Notes: generated by a model from the letters alone, not told the origin. Positions 1 to 12,129 are shown, counted from the first letter of the stretch. The stretch is DNA of 64,000 nt from Diplolepis rosae (GCA_030998225.1 JAPYXD010000704.1:13020001-13084000), one strand, 5' to 3'. Translations and numbers: made by a program.

Positions 1-945
1 CCTTTCATATGGTTGATACGAAATTTGATTTGGTTTTAAGGCCGATTTCACATGGAAACCCGGCTATGCCCTTTTAATTTAAAATTGTTTTAAATCAAAT
101 TAACTTTTCTTCTGTCAAATAATAATTTTTGTTACCTTACATTCTGCCTGATGAACGGTTAGAAAATTATTTCTCGTTAAATGCATCTTACCTGTAACAA
201 AAAAGAAAATTAATTATTAGAGGTTAGAATTCAAAAAATACAATAGAACTATATTGTAACAGAGTAATCGAGCTGTTGCGACAAAAGAAAGTTACGCACT
301 TATTCTGTAACATTTGTTGTAATTCTTTCATCCCTACTGGAGGTAAAAAGTTAGACAGAGATTGGAATTGTTGGATTAAAAAAATTCAGAATTTTTTATT
401 CCTAAAAATTGTCCACTTTGCATCCCTCAAGCGCTATTTTTTTCTATTTATGTGTGTACAGGTTGAATTCACTGGGGTCTATCTCTTTTTATCTACAAGC
501 CTCATCTCATCATATCCACAAATTTCCATAAAATTCAAAAAATAAAATTCAAAGAAATAGACATGATATTAGATTATGAAAGGGATAGAAAAAGACTTAA
601 ATAATTAAACAAAAGCCAGGGATAGATAGAAAGATATCGATTAAAAAATTGGAAACCGTATTGATAAATACTAAAACGATTGTATTTATAATTTTCTAGA
701 AAAGAAGATATTTTTTTGTTCCACTTGAATTAAACTTATCCACTTTTAAACATTAATTATGATTTTTAAATTCTGTAAAATAGGCATCTACATTTCATAA
801 GTCGCTGAATCCAAAAAAAGCATTTTTGTGCACTTGTAAAACATTTAAAAATCAAATTCGATTTTCCAATTAAACTATGCAATATACGGAAAAAAGTTAG
901 GGAACAAAACTGTTTATCTAACCCTTTAACGGCCAGTGGGACACA
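1..945. other. AT-rich sequence, no gene recognised
   Basis: The only long open frame (276-545, plus) has a composition expected by chance and no recognisable motif. A short GATAGA-like patch near 575-650 resembles the tract at 62430-63990. I see no RNA gene or element end here. Confidence 0.5.
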
Positions 946-947
946 TA

Positions 948-1180
948 CACTGAGAAAACAGTTTCTTTGAATCAAAGAAACATTTCTTTGATATACGGTA
1001 AAAGAAAAAATTTCTTTGAATTAAAGAAAGTTTTGTTAATTCAAAAAAAATTTCTTTGATCCAAAGAAATTGATTTGTTTACATAAAAGAACATTTTTTT
1101 GATTCAACAAAACTTTCTTCAATTCAAAGAAATTTTTTCGTTGACCGTATATCAAAGAAATGTCTCTTTGTTTTCTGGTG
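948..1180. mobile_element. CAC-terminated foldback MITE, 233 bp
   Basis: The element starts CACTGAGAAAACAG and ends as an imperfect inverted copy (…TTTTCTGGTG). TA directly abuts both ends (946-947 and 1181-1182), giving a 2 bp target duplication. Both halves consist largely of repeats of TTTCTTTGAATCAAAG type, so the transcript would fold on itself. It has no coding capacity. The termini resemble those of other CAC-ended elements here (23867, 24114, 42257, 48973), which suggests one mobilising transposase type; the superfamily is inferred only. Confidence 0.75.
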
Positions 1181-1359
1181 TACGTACCACCAACTTAAAA
1201 AATGTTAACTTCCATTAAAATTAACATATCACCATCGTTTTGAGCTCATTTTAAAGAAAAAGGATAGATCTAAATAAGGGAAATTTAGTGAGTATAAGGG
1301 CTGCACCCCGTTAGTTACATATCCTATCAAAAAGTTCGAAAATTCCGAAAAACTGAAAA

Positions 1360-1795
1360 ATGAACATAACTTTTACGTATATATTTTTTTACAATTTTAT
1401 TTATTTGTTTTGAAATGACATGAAAAATAAGTGCAAAAAGGTCCCAAAAAAACTGACCTTAATGATAATAATTTGCCAAAAACCACCCCTAGCACTGGTA
1501 ATACATCTCAAAACAGACTTTTGTGCATTTTCGAATGATATATGTATTTTTAAACGACATTAATAATATTTGCAAAAAATGAATGTAAAAATTATCCTTA
1601 ACTGTAATAATACGCCAAAAATCACCCTTCGAAATGGGAATACACCTAAAAATGGATTTTTGTTCATTTTCAAATCATATATGTATTTTGAAACAACATA
1701 AAAATTATTTCCGAAAAAGATCTAAAAAAAACTATCCCTAGCTCTAATAATACCCCAAAACTATTTCTATAATTAAGAATACATCCAAGTTTCGT
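1360..1795. repeat. 139 bp tandem repeat, about 3 copies
   Basis: Three diverged head-to-tail units share the sequence around ATACATCTCAAAA (1501), ATACACCTAAAAA (1640) and ATACATCCAAG (1779), each exactly 139 bp apart. Each unit also carries GATATATGTATTTT and AATAATACGCCAAAA-like blocks. There is no open frame across it. It may be a small satellite or the central repeats of an unrecognised element. Confidence 0.75.
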
Positions 1796-1799
1796 ACAA

Positions 1800-2519
1800 T
1801 TTACCTACGTATTGCGAAATACTTATTTTTCTTATTTGAAGTAGAATAAAATAACAGAAAATGTGACTATGAATTCTTTTTTTAGGGCTGCTTTTTTTCT
1901 CAATTCAGAGGCGGTTTTTAAGTGTGAAATACTTATTCTTCGATTTAGGGCAGTATAAAGAAAAAAAAAGATATTTTACTTGGAAAGCACTGTTTTCTCT
2001 AAAACCTAAAATAAGCTATCGAGAAGTAATTTTAATGTCATTCTGATAACGATATACGATGGTGTACTATTATAGAAACGGTAAAAGAGTGTACTTGACT
2101 TTGCAAACTTTAACTCATCAAGGAAAGTTTGCTTGTTATATCAAGTGGTTGTATGATGAAATGAAGAGGGGATGAGGCGCCGGTTCAAAGAAAAGAAGAT
2201 AAAGAGAGACAAGTAACTGCGAACTTGGAAGTACAAATTCAACCTCATTTTGAGCATGCAGGTCATACTCAAACAACATTAGCATACATTTGCGAGTTTC
2301 ACAGTTTAAAGTTTCATACTCTCTCTTCTCTACCCTTAGTTCCAAATACATGTCGATAACACTGTTCTTACTTTTATTCTGAAAAAAAATGACAATCATG
2401 CAATCAGTAATTTGAGTCAGTTCATTTAAAAGGGCTCTATCTTTGCAACGAATTCAAAAACATTTTTATGAGATGAAAGCAATTTGAACGTATGTTGATT
2501 GTTATAATTTTACCGACAT
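1800..2519. other. No gene recognised
   Basis: Unique-looking AT-rich sequence. A minus-strand 87-codon frame (2136-2399) has no recognisable domain. I see no element ends. Confidence 0.4.
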
Positions 2520-2837
2520 TTTTGGTTTTTAATCTCATATCTATGCAAAATGGGCGATCATATTTAAATGTGTTAAATTAATGTTAAAAATTCTCATTTT
2601 CCCACCAAAATATACGAAATACGGCATTAATTTTGAAAAACAAAATTCACAAATTTTCTAGTTACTATTTTTTCATACGAGTTATATCTTTGGTTTATTA
2701 ATGAAAAATTTCATTAAAAATAAAAACCTTAGGTTTTTAAAAAAACTATAAAAGATAGACAAAAAATTTTAGGGACAAAATTGTTTATCTCAAAAAGATG
2801 TACAAATTTATTTCAGAGCACTTTTTGATCGGACCCG

Positions 2838-3116
2838 CACGGAGAAACTTTTTATATCAATTTTTACTATATTATTTTTCAATTTAGGGAAAAACGTATC
2901 ACTTTGAGAATTTTTGTTAGTCAAAATACTAAACTTTATAATAATGATATGAAACTTCAGCATAGTTCATAGCAAATTTTACTATAGTTCATACTAAAGT
3001 TTCATATCATTATTATAAAGTTTAGTATTTTTACTAATAACAATTCTCAAAGTGATACGTTTTTCCTTAAATTGAAAAATACTATAGTAAAAATTGATAT
3101 AAAAAGTTTCTCCGTG
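2838..3116. mobile_element. 279 bp palindromic MITE, copy A
   Basis: It begins CACGGAGAAACTTTTTATAT and ends with the inverted copy (…AAAGTTTCTCCGTG). The two halves are near-perfect inverted repeats meeting near 2978, so the whole element is one long hairpin. Copies B (13138-13416) and C (27542-27820) have exactly the same length. The dinucleotide CG is repeated at both edges (2836-2837, 3117-3118). There is no coding capacity. Confidence 0.9.
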
Positions 3117-3417
3117 CGTAGTTTACGTTTTAAATGTAAAAAACGTTTAAAAAAATTCTATTTTGCATCAAAATTTATGCAAGATACGAAAAAAATGTCA
3201 AGGAAGAAAATTGTTCGTTTCAAAAATATCTACAAATGAGCTTCTGAGTATATTTTCATAAAACTTATATCTTCTGATTTTTCCAAAACATTTCAGTCGA
3301 TTATGTCGATCATTAGAAGAGTGTATCACTATCAGTGACAACGGAACTCTACTATATCGACCTTATCAACCTATAATTTAGAATTAATTTAACGTTATTT
3401 AAAACTAGATGGGATTT

Positions 3418-3540
3418 TTCAATATAAATTGAAGAAATTTTCTGTGAAAAAAGGAACGCTTCCACTCTGCTAGGTATCGAGCCGAGGACCTTTCGATTGC
3501 CGGTCGAATGCTCTATCATCTGAGTTACGGAGTTTCCACA
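3418..3540 (-). repeat. tRNA-derived SINE copy
   Basis: Read on the minus strand, an A-box-like GTAACTCAGATGATAGAGCA (3511-3530) is followed by TTCGACCGGCAATCGAAAGG, an anticodon-arm-like hairpin with loop CCGGCAA, and then a B-box-like GGCTCGATACC. This is the head of a tRNA-derived SINE (loop would read GGC, Ala-like). The tail GAGTGGAAGCGTTCC plus a T-rich stretch is shared with the fragments at 3589-3630 and 44673-44757. The T-arm and loop deviations and the shared tail argue against a functional tRNA. Confidence 0.7.
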
Positions 3541-3588
3541 CAACTTTTCTCACAGAATCTATTTATGCCTGATGTGGCTACGAATAAA

Positions 3589-3630
3589 CCCAGCGGAGTG
3601 GAAGCGTTCCTATTTTCACAACAAATTTCT
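3589..3630 (+). repeat. SINE tail fragment
   Basis: CAGCGGAGTGGAAGCGTTCC and the following T/A-rich segment match the tail of the SINE at 3418-3540, but on the opposite strand. It lacks the tRNA-like head. Confidence 0.55.
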
Positions 3631-4134
3631 TCAAAAGTTATATCTTTTCATTTATTCATCAAAAATGATTTCATGAAAATCAAAAATTAAATTTTCCCTA
3701 CAAAATATACGAGATACAAACAAAATGTTGTAAAACAAAATTGATTATTTTGAAAAGATCTACAACTTTGATCTCAAAAATTTTTAATAGGAGTTATATC
3801 TTTTGTTTATTAATGAAAAATATCATTAAAAATAAAAAAAACCTCTTTGTAAGCAAAACTACGCGGAATACGAAAGAAATTTTGGGGACTCATAATGAGA
3901 ATGTATTCCTTAAGACTGATAGAGCCTTAAGTAAATTGAAATTTCTTTTTCATTTAAAATCATAAACAAATTTAGTAATTTCGAGAAAATTTAATTCACA
4001 TTTACAATATAATAAAATTGACTTAAGTTTCAGCATCAAATTACAAGAACTAAAATGGAATCTATGCGAAGAATATAAGACCGAACGCGAAGCGCGACGA
4101 TTGCATCGCACGCCCCAGGCGCGCTCAAATTATA

Positions 4135-4937
4135 TGATATTCACATACTATTAAAAAAGCTTATCTTAAATTTGTTAAATATTGTTTGGAATTTCTAAAG
4201 GTTTCTAGAAATTACGAAACTGTACACAATGTCAGAATGTTCAGATACAAGTATCGGAATATTTAGTAATTTGTAACTAAACTAATAAAACTAAAACATT
4301 TTCTTTTAAATGTACTAAAACTAACATAATTTTTTCAAAATTTATCTTAATTTTACCAAACTTTAACTGTAAAAAGATTCAGATACGTGTTTCAGAAAAT
4401 TTTGAGAAAAATGTTTATGGTCTGACCAATTTTGTCGTTACTACTTAGTGTTAGTCTCATTCTATTAGCCGTTAATTAAATGCTTAACCTGTAAGCATTT
4501 CCACTGATTAAACAGTGCATTTCACCAGCTATACAATCAATTATATTTAAATAATAAACATCAGTAAAAATGCCTACTGATTTCACTCAATGACCCTTTC
4601 AAATTCCAATCAGAGACTGAGTTTTAGCTATAAATGATTTCAAAATTTTAAGAATTTAAAACCTTTCGAACTCTTAAAATACAAAAAAAACGACCAAATT
4701 TGGACCAAATAGTTAATCTGACTCAAAGAAATTGATTGCATAACTAGAATTCTATTATCGATTGAAATTGATGAAGAAAACAACTGATTAAATCTAACAG
4801 AGAATGCTTTTACATCTATAGCGTGTATTATTTTTCCAACTAAAAATGAAAATCAATTAAATATGACTGATGAAATAGACAAAAATAAGTCACTACTTGC
4901 ACTTAAGTTAAATTTTGACTAATTTAGATTTAGAGAG
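4135..4937. other. AT-rich sequence ending in a CTCTCTAAA-family right end
   Basis: The terminal TTTAGATTTAGAGAG followed by TA at 4938-4939 matches the right end of the TA-targeting family at 8192, 41069 and 45259. Scattered CACTGATT-type motifs from about 4500 suggest a decayed copy whose left end is lost. The motif GACCAAATTTGGACCAAAT (about 4693-4711) also occurs in the foldback at 11515-11920. Confidence 0.45.
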
Positions 4938-4939
4938 TA

Positions 4940-5775
4940 AGAATATTCTTTCTTTAAATTTGAATAACTCATATTTAGGTCATTAAAACAAATTAGTAAA
5001 ATTTAAGAACCACTAAATAATCAGCCAAAATCATTAATTAATTTGTGAACATCGTTTCTGACTTTTTTCAATGATTTGCATCTCATTGTTTCAAATTTAG
5101 AGAGCTTTCAAGAAATATACTCATGATTGAAATGCATACAAAACAACAAATTACGTTCTTTTCAGAATGCATATGTGAATATATTTTTATTTCATTTTTT
5201 GAAGTACAATATTGTTTTCAAAATTTATTGACAATTAGAAATTATTGAAATTACAACTGTTTAATTGTTCTAATTTGATCAAAGCTTAATTCTATTAAGA
5301 TAATTTTCAAAAATATAAACAAAATTACTTTTTTGAAGAAAAAAATTAATTTTGCCAAAAAAATTTATTAATTCCAAATCGAATCGCATTCTAATTCACA
5401 TTTAGAATTCAACACTTATTATTTTTCATAAAATTCAAATTTAAAATTAAACAATGACATAAATTTAAAATAAGATCTGTAATAAAAATTTCAATTTATA
5501 ATAAAGAATAATTTCGAAATTGTAATGAAAAAAAAATGTCGACATTTAAAGTTCATATGGAAATTCATACTAATATGATTAATAAAATTGAATAAACACA
5601 TTTTTTAATTGAATTTTAAAAACAGTTACTTAACATTACTTTATACAAACCAAGATGTTCATATTTTATGAATATTTTTGTATTTAATATCATAATAAGT
5701 AAATATTGTAGTTATATTTATATCGTATATTGAAATTTTTTAATACCATTTTATAATTTTATTTGCAATGTTTAT
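4940..5775. other. Very AT-rich, nothing recognised
   Basis: No long open frame, element end or RNA-like feature is visible. Confidence 0.5.
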
Positions 5776-5779
5776 TTAA

Positions 5780-5852
5780 CCCTTTGCACTCCAGCCTAGT
5801 ACCTCATAGCGGGTATAATGTCGCAAATACGGTGACAACGGAGTGCAAAGGG
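5780..5852. mobile_element. 73 bp piggyBac-like MITE
   Basis: The element reads CCCTTTGCACTCC … GGAGTGCAAAGGG, a perfect 13 bp terminal inverted repeat. It is flanked on both sides by TTAA (5776-5779 and 5853-5856). TTAA duplication together with CCCT termini is the hallmark of piggyBac transposition. At 73 bp it is far too small to code and is close to the minimum for a mobilisable unit. Confidence 0.85.
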
Positions 5853-5856
5853 TTAA

Positions 5857-6424
5857 ACTATAATTACACACATACAGGTTTTTATGTATAATTTTTTACA
5901 CAATTATTCATTTTATGAAATTAACAGTTGTTTTTTATTTGCAAAAAAATATCTGGATTCAAAATTATTATTAGTAAAATTTATGCTATAGAATTCATTG
6001 TAAAATTTAAAATGGAACAAAGTTTAAAAATTATTTTTATAACATTTTTTCAACATTATATTTTATAGACTATGGACTTTTAATTTTTACACGTATTGAA
6101 AGATTTGGAGTGCAAGCAAAGTTGAATTTTAAAATTTCTTTAAGTTGAAATCTAAAACTGATAGTTATTATAGTATTGATAATGATCGATTTAATACTGG
6201 CATTTGTCAAAGTTGGGCTTCTGTACATTTCTTATAGGTTAAATCATACAATTTATTTTCTTTTATTATCGAAATTATATTTCCTTTTTACGACAAAGGA
6301 TTTCATATACAGACCAAAGGATATACATTGACAGTAAAAGGATAGCATTTGAAACGACAATCCTTTAACTGTTAAAGGATTTCCTCCCATGTTAATTTTG
6401 AATAGAAAATTCTCTAATAATGAA
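5857..6424. other. AT-rich sequence, no gene recognised
   Basis: Short repeats of AAAGGAT (6295-6385) give small hairpins. Nothing else is recognised. Confidence 0.4.
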
Positions 6425-6425
6425 C

Positions 6426-7133
6426 CCTATTGAAAAATTTTGACGTCGTAAACTACCTAGTAAACCACGTACTAAGCTACGTCGTAAACTACGTCGGAAA
6501 TTGGGATAGTAAACTGCGTAGTATAAGACGTAGTTTACGATGTGATTTACTATATGGTTTATTTCGTAGTTTATGACGTGGTTTAATACAAATTATTTGT
6601 TCCGATATTCAAAAACTATTTAAAAATATTATCTGTTTTAATTGCAATTTCTTCAACTATAAATTTTTAAGGTTTTTAAATTTAGTTTGTTTAATCACCA
6701 TGCATATATTGTTTTAATTAGGAAATAATTTTTTAAATAAAAAATTAAGCTTCGTAGCAAACCACTTCATAAACTACGTCGTAAACCACGTAGTAAGCTA
6801 CGTTGTAAACTACGTAGTAAACCACGTCATAGACTACGTTCTAGACTACGTCGTAAAATACGTCGTAAGCTACGTCGTAAGCTACGTCATAAAATACGTC
6901 GTAAAATACGTCGTAAGCCAAGACGTAAGCTACGTCCTAAACCACGACGTAAGCTATGTCGTAAACCAAGACGTAAACTACGTCGTTAACCACGTCGTAA
7001 GCTGCGTCGTAAACTACGCAGTTTACTATCCTAATTTTCGACCTAGTTTACCACGTAGCTTGCGACGTGGTTTAAGACGTGGTTTACGACGTGGTTTACC
7101 ACCTAGTTTACAACGTCGGAATTTTCAATAAGG
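6426..7133. mobile_element. Foldback element built from 12 bp ACGTCGTAAACT repeats
   Basis: The outer ends CCTATTGAAAAATTTTGACG and (inverted) CCTTATTGAAAATTCCGACG form terminal inverted repeats. Inside, the 12 bp motif ACGTMGTAARCT recurs dozens of times, mostly in one orientation at 6760-7025 and in the other near 6510-6590 and 7035-7110, separated by an AT-rich spacer (6590-6750). Such subterminal arrays typically act as transposase-binding sites in DNA transposons. No coding frame is present. The superfamily is not determined. Confidence 0.75.
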
Positions 7134-7186
7134 AAGGGATTTGTTTGACAGTCAATAGTCTTTTTTCAAAGTACATGTAATAATAT

Positions 7187-7284
7187 CACTTATATAAGTG
7201 TCACAGTGACAGAAAAAAATCGTAACATCTCTATAACTGCAATATAAAGTTTCTTATTGTGTCACTGTAACACTTATATAGGTG
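7187..7284. repeat. 98 bp hairpin repeat
   Basis: CACTTATATAAGTGTCACAG (7187-7206) is matched by an inverted copy ending at 7284 with a few mismatches over 25 bp arms. Each arm contains the small palindrome CACTTATATAAGTG. It is probably a short MITE; no clear target duplication was found. Confidence 0.55.
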
Positions 7285-7289
7285 AAATT

Positions 7290-8185
7290 TTTATATAACT
7301 TTAATGTAACGATTACGTAACATGAGGTTGAATTTGTATGAGCGGAGTTAATTTATTTTGAAACGAGATAATATAATTTCAATAGAGCTTCGAACAGTTG
7401 TTGTCGATTTCTCATTTAAATTACATGAGAATATCAAACCCAAAGTTACATTAGTAAAACAATTCTCTGTCATTCAAAAGTTTCACTGCTAAGGTATAAT
7501 CTGACACACGCGCCTCGCGAACTTTCCTTCAGCGTGTCATACGTTTATATTATTCTCGATTAAAACTTTGCCTTGAATAGAAACTGTATTGGAAAATCGT
7601 GGTTGAAAGGGAACATCAGCCACGGTGGCTACCATGTGATTTCCTTCTACTACTGTTAAATTGATAGAAATCGTTCTCCTTTCAGGAAAATTATTCTATA
7701 CGTAGAAAACGGAAGCATCAGAAATCGATACATTCGGTTGCGGTCGCGTCCTTGCCCCTACAAAATCTATATAATCGTTAAATAATCATTTTTTGCCTCA
7801 CGAGTACCACTTATGCTTAGCATTCTAATCCACTTTTACGTTCTGCGAATTCCATTTGCCATTTACAAAAAAATCAATGTGGTCATGCAAGTGTTTACGT
7901 GACCATAAACTCCCTTGAAGAGAAAGCTTTATTACTAGACATTGAATTGTTGAATACTAAAGTATTTCAAGGACATAATCCTTAATTGATTATTTACTTT
8001 TTCAGGTTTACTGATGTGACCTGTGATATGAACAATACAAGATAAACACTTAATCGTTACTGACTGGCAATACATTCATATAAATTATTAATGAAAACCT
8101 TGAGATTTTATTGACGTTTTAGTATTTATTGTATTTAAAAATAAAATATCCATTAATTTTTTTTTATAGATAACTTCTTATAATT
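7290..8185. other. Moderate-GC unique sequence, no gene recognised
   Basis: Around 7480-7840 GC rises relative to its neighbours and no similarity to the window's repeat families is seen. No long open frame is present. It could hold a non-coding exon or regulatory sequence of a neighbouring gene, but nothing in the sequence shows this. Confidence 0.3.
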
Positions 8186-8191
8186 ATTATA

Positions 8192-8435
8192 CTCTCTAAA
8201 TCTGAATTAGTCAAAATCTACTGATTATCAGTGAAATTGGACTGATTCAAATTGCTAAAGAGAGGTTACTGTGAATTAGTCAAATTTCACTGAATACTTC
8301 AGTAAAAATTAACTGATTCAACAGTGAAACGTATTTTTCACTTATTCAATTAATGAAAATTGACTAATTTAGCCGTGAAAAATATGTTGTACGCTGATGA
8401 ATCAGTGAAAATTTGACTGATTCAGATTCAGAGAG
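8192..8435. mobile_element. CTCTCTAAA-family MITE, 244 bp
   Basis: It begins CTCTCTAAATCTGAATTAGT and ends CAGATTCAGAGAG, with TA on both sides (8190-8191, 8436-8437). The body is full of TCAGTGAAA/TTTCACTGA motifs in both orientations. Other copies lie at 35226, 39640, 45259, and in a long form at 41069-43812. Confidence 0.85.
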
Positions 8436-8439
8436 TATA

Positions 8440-10240
8440 CGAGAATTTTCAGACCAAAATGAGTGTGCATTAGTAGAAAGGCGCTTTATATCTGTAAAAT
8501 TATGCTAACGCGCGGCTGACAAAAAGAAACTAAATATTCATTGGGAATGCAATATTCATTTTCCGCATAAATTAATGAAAAGTGTAGATTTTAAAAATGT
8601 GTCTAATGAAGAGCAGGTCTTTGTGCTCTGAGTTTTGTTTCAAAACGTTAATATTGCACAACGCAATAATGATGTGACGTTCAGAATTTATATTTAGAGA
8701 TATCCTTTGGTCGTTGAACTAAGTCTGACGAAACTTATTAAAATAAATTACTTAAATGCAATTTTATTTATGCTCGTGAAATATTGCGGGTCATTAATTC
8801 TCTTACTTTGTAAAGAAAATTTATTGTTTTATCTAAAAATTATAATTCATACTAAATGATATTTAAAACAATACTACTGCAGAATGTACTTTAAATATAT
8901 ATAATACGAAATTTTAAGCAAATGATGCTTAATTATTCTTACTGTGTAAAATGCCATGCATAACTTTTAGTTGATTTGAAAAATTGTGATGATTACTCCA
9001 AACAATTAATAACTTCTTTAAATTCCATTATTATTTGTGATGATTGTAGATAATTTATTTGATGTTATAACAGACTGCTAATCGTCTCCTACATCCATTA
9101 TTTGAAATTTTTTCCGTAAATATGTAAACAGTTTATTTTTATGCGATACAAAGCCTGACGTCGAACTTTTAGGTCAAAAAAAGTGCCCTTGGACAAATCA
9201 ATTTTCAGCCTGAACTATTCATTTGATTTGGTTTTTTTTTAAATTAAAGTATATTCAATTCCAAATCGTTACAACGGAGCACATTTTTCATAAATTTTTA
9301 TTTAATAAACAAAATGAAAAAAAAATTGTTGGAGCATAAAGAGGGTCATTTAGTAAGCAAATTTTCATTTAACCAAAAATGGTCCACTTCGAGAGAGAAC
9401 CTCTTTAAAAATAATGACCATAAGTATCAATTAAATAGAACATAGATTGAAATTGTTATAAATAAATTAGTTTATTTTTGATATTTGAATACACTAGGTA
9501 AATATTTCCAGAAGTAAATCAAAGTAAAATAATGTTAACTTAGAATTGAAATACGTTAAGCGTTATTTTTAATCGTTTATAACAATTTAATAAACAAATG
9601 CCTTGCAAATACAACAAAAGTTGTATATTACTTTAAAGAACTTAAGAAACAAATGTATAATTTACCCATTTTTCAGTGGATACATTTCATTTTTCAGCAG
9701 AATCAACTGTTAGTACTTTGTCAAATAAATACGTTTGAACAATACACAGTTATTTCTATCTATTGAAAAATGGCCAAACAATACATTTTTTTATTAAATT
9801 TTTTCAAAAAATATACAATCATCGTCCAATTGCAAATTATCATAGAAAAAGACCTTTGGTGAGATATTTATAGTTGATTCTGCTGAAAAATGTACCAATA
9901 ATATTTATATTTATCAAATTTGTTTAAATAATACATCATTTTTGTCGCAATGCAAAGTATCACAACAGGAGGTGATTAGTGAGATATTTCCAGCTAATTT
10001 TGCTAGAAAACACAATCTATCTATTCAAAAATATTTTAATTTCGTATTTATTTATTGAATTGCCATGAACAATTTATTTAGAATTAATGCTCAACGCGAT
10101 TCAATTTTAAGTTGACATTATTTTACGCCCATATGCTTTGAAAATATTGGCCCAGTGCATTTAAGTATTGAAAAAAAACTAATTTATTTATAACAATTTT
10201 ATGTTTAAAATTAATTTGTCCACAGGTACTTTTTTTGGGC
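8440..10240. other. AT-rich sequence with one short inverted repeat
   Basis: An inverted repeat links 9684-9715 and 9867-9895 (TTTTTCAGCAGAATCAACT and its complement). No coding frame or known element was recognised in the rest. Confidence 0.4.
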
Positions 10241-10273
10241 CACTGCGTGTACTATTTCAATCAATGTAAAATA

Positions 10274-10319
10274 TTTCACCTCTTTTGATAGTTTAATTTC
10301 ACCTCTTTTGATAGCTTAA
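10274..10319. repeat. 23 bp tandem duplication
   Basis: TTTCACCTCTTTTGATAG followed by TTTAA or CTTAA occurs twice in direct succession, starting at 10274 and 10297. Confidence 0.8.
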
Positions 10320-11329
10320 TCTTTTTATGAAGAATACGCGGTAAAGTTGACGAGACACGAAGCTTTTAGTGTATCCAGCTTTTACGCCAGCATGAGCTTT
10401 TGTCCTATTGAAATTGAGTACAGACCGGGTCATAAAAGAGCTCCCGTACCAAATTTTGTTACCCATATTCCAACCTACTTTGATAATTATATCAAGTACT
10501 CTGTGTCCATGTTATAAAGGATATTATGTACAGAATTTTAACATCGCCTTCACTCTAATAGCTTCATTGGCTATCAGCTAATTGATGTAAAATTATTAAA
10601 ACAAATGGGTTCTTCAAGAGTAGAACTAGTAATGCTAAAAAATAATGATTTATTATTAAGACACAACTATTTTTTTGGGTCTTATTTCACTGACCTAAAT
10701 AAAGTTTTGTTGGGGTAACAACAATTTTTGATTAACCAAACTAAATCCACGACGATGGATGCAAATTAATTCACCTCACTGGAAACTCAAGCACGTTCCC
10801 CAAAATCACAAGAAGAAATATTTTGGAGGAACAGGATCTACTTTGCTTAATCGACGAAGTTTAATTTAAGTTAGATTCAAGTCGATTTAGATTAATGAAA
10901 TTTCATCGAATAAATTATTTTTGAATAAGGATGAACTCCAATTTCAATTAAGACAATTAATAAATTATCAATCGTAATTGAAGTTTTTTAAAGAACAAAT
11001 TTTTGTTTTTCCACTTTGAAGCATTTAGTTCTCTTTAGTATATTAATTCCTCAAGTCAAGGGTTATTCTATCAGGTGAAAAAAAAATCTTTGTTCACCTA
11101 ACAAAAAAATTTAGTCATGGAGAGATAAAGGACACAGAAAGATAGAGTGTATAAGTTAAAGATAGAGAATAACAACAATTTTAATCTGTAGACATTATAT
11201 CCATTTGCATGACTTATCATTATATCATCAAATCCATCAATCTTTTCTCTATCCTTCTTTTTTCGTTAGTTTCTTACGATTGTCAATTGTAAAGCTTGCA
11301 TAATTTTTTTTGTCGAAATTTGGTTGTTT

Positions 11330-11985
11330 TAGTATTTTGAGAATTCGAATTGATTCAGATTACTAGAAATTTTGAATTATAGTTTTTCTTGGACGTTAAG
11401 ATGATTTTAAGTTTGTAGTGATATAAATTCGAATTATGTTTCAAATATGAATTAGCTTTCAACAAGATTACTTCTAGTTGAAACTTATCTTATTTGTTTA
11501 TAATATTTTAATTAGAAATTTCAAGAATTCGAAACCACTCGAATCCTCAGAACACAAAAAACTCGACCAAATTTGGACCAAAATCACCACACCTCAATTA
11601 AACAACCATGAGAAAACAAACAAAAAAGGATAAAGGATGAAAGAAAAAAAAAGGAGAAAAAATTGTTTTTTTTTTTTTATAGAATTGTTTTGTAAATTTG
11701 TTTGTGTAAATGGTGGTGGGTTATAAAGACAAAAGAGGGCGAAAGAAAGAAAAAGAAGGAAGGGGTTTTGGAAGGTTGCCTTCTTTTTTATTTCCTTTTT
11801 TTTTGTTTTTTCATGGTTGTTTAATTGAGATGCGGTGATTTTGGTCCAAATTTGGTCGTGTTTTTTGAGTTTTGAGGATTCGAGTGGTGTCGAATCCTTG
11901 AAATTTCTAATTATACTTTTGTTTGGACGTTGGAAGGAATTCGAGTTGTTAGTGATACAGGTTCGAGTTCAGGTTTGTATAATAT
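11330..11985. repeat. Foldback repeat with GACCAAATTTGGACCAAAAT arms
   Basis: Arms of about 110 bp (roughly 11515-11625 and 11805-11920) are inverted copies of each other and include ACTCGACCAAATTTGGACC. They enclose a poly-purine/poly-T rich centre (11635-11810). A direct repeat (GGACGTT … AGTGATA … TTCGA) lies outside both arms near 11390-11440 and 11925-11970. Fragments of the same arm occur near 4690 and 18240. There is no coding capacity. Confidence 0.65.
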
Positions 11986-12129
11986 TTTATTATGATTCTT
12001 TTTTGTAAATAGGTTCCTCTTAACAATAATAAATTATTCAAAAAGGACTTTACGTCGTTTCTTCGCATTTTCGAAAATATATACAATTTTTGATCCTTAG
12101 AAATATTCATTTAAGTAAAGATATTCTTT

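Larger units (their letters stand above)
2520..4134 (+). mobile_element. Helentron-like (HINE/DINE-1 type) fragment, central repeats and 3' part
   Basis: Degenerate central repeats (blocks of the type 'CAAAATATACGAAATACG … AAATTGTTT … TCTACAAATTT') run from about 2560 to 3900. The 3' block follows in the same order as in the complete copy at 32423-33840: TAATGAGAATGTATTCCTTAAG (split here by position, 3892-3914), TAGAGCCTTAAGTAAATTGAA, then ATAAGACCGA and the GC-rich CGCGAAGCGCGA segment near 4080-4130. The 5' block with (GTCT)n and the terminal hairpin are missing. It is interrupted by the 279 bp MITE (2838-3116) and by SINE pieces (3418-3630). Confidence 0.7.

Noticed and set aside
3428..3536. 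Functional tRNA-Ala gene
   Set aside because: The anticodon loop lacks the usual U before the anticodon, the T-arm is altered, and the same sequence with the same tail occurs elsewhere; a SINE fits better.
4080..4135. CRISPR-like or CpG-island reading of the GC-rich palindromes
   Set aside because: The words are unevenly spaced, overlap each other and match the 3' block of the Helentron-like family.
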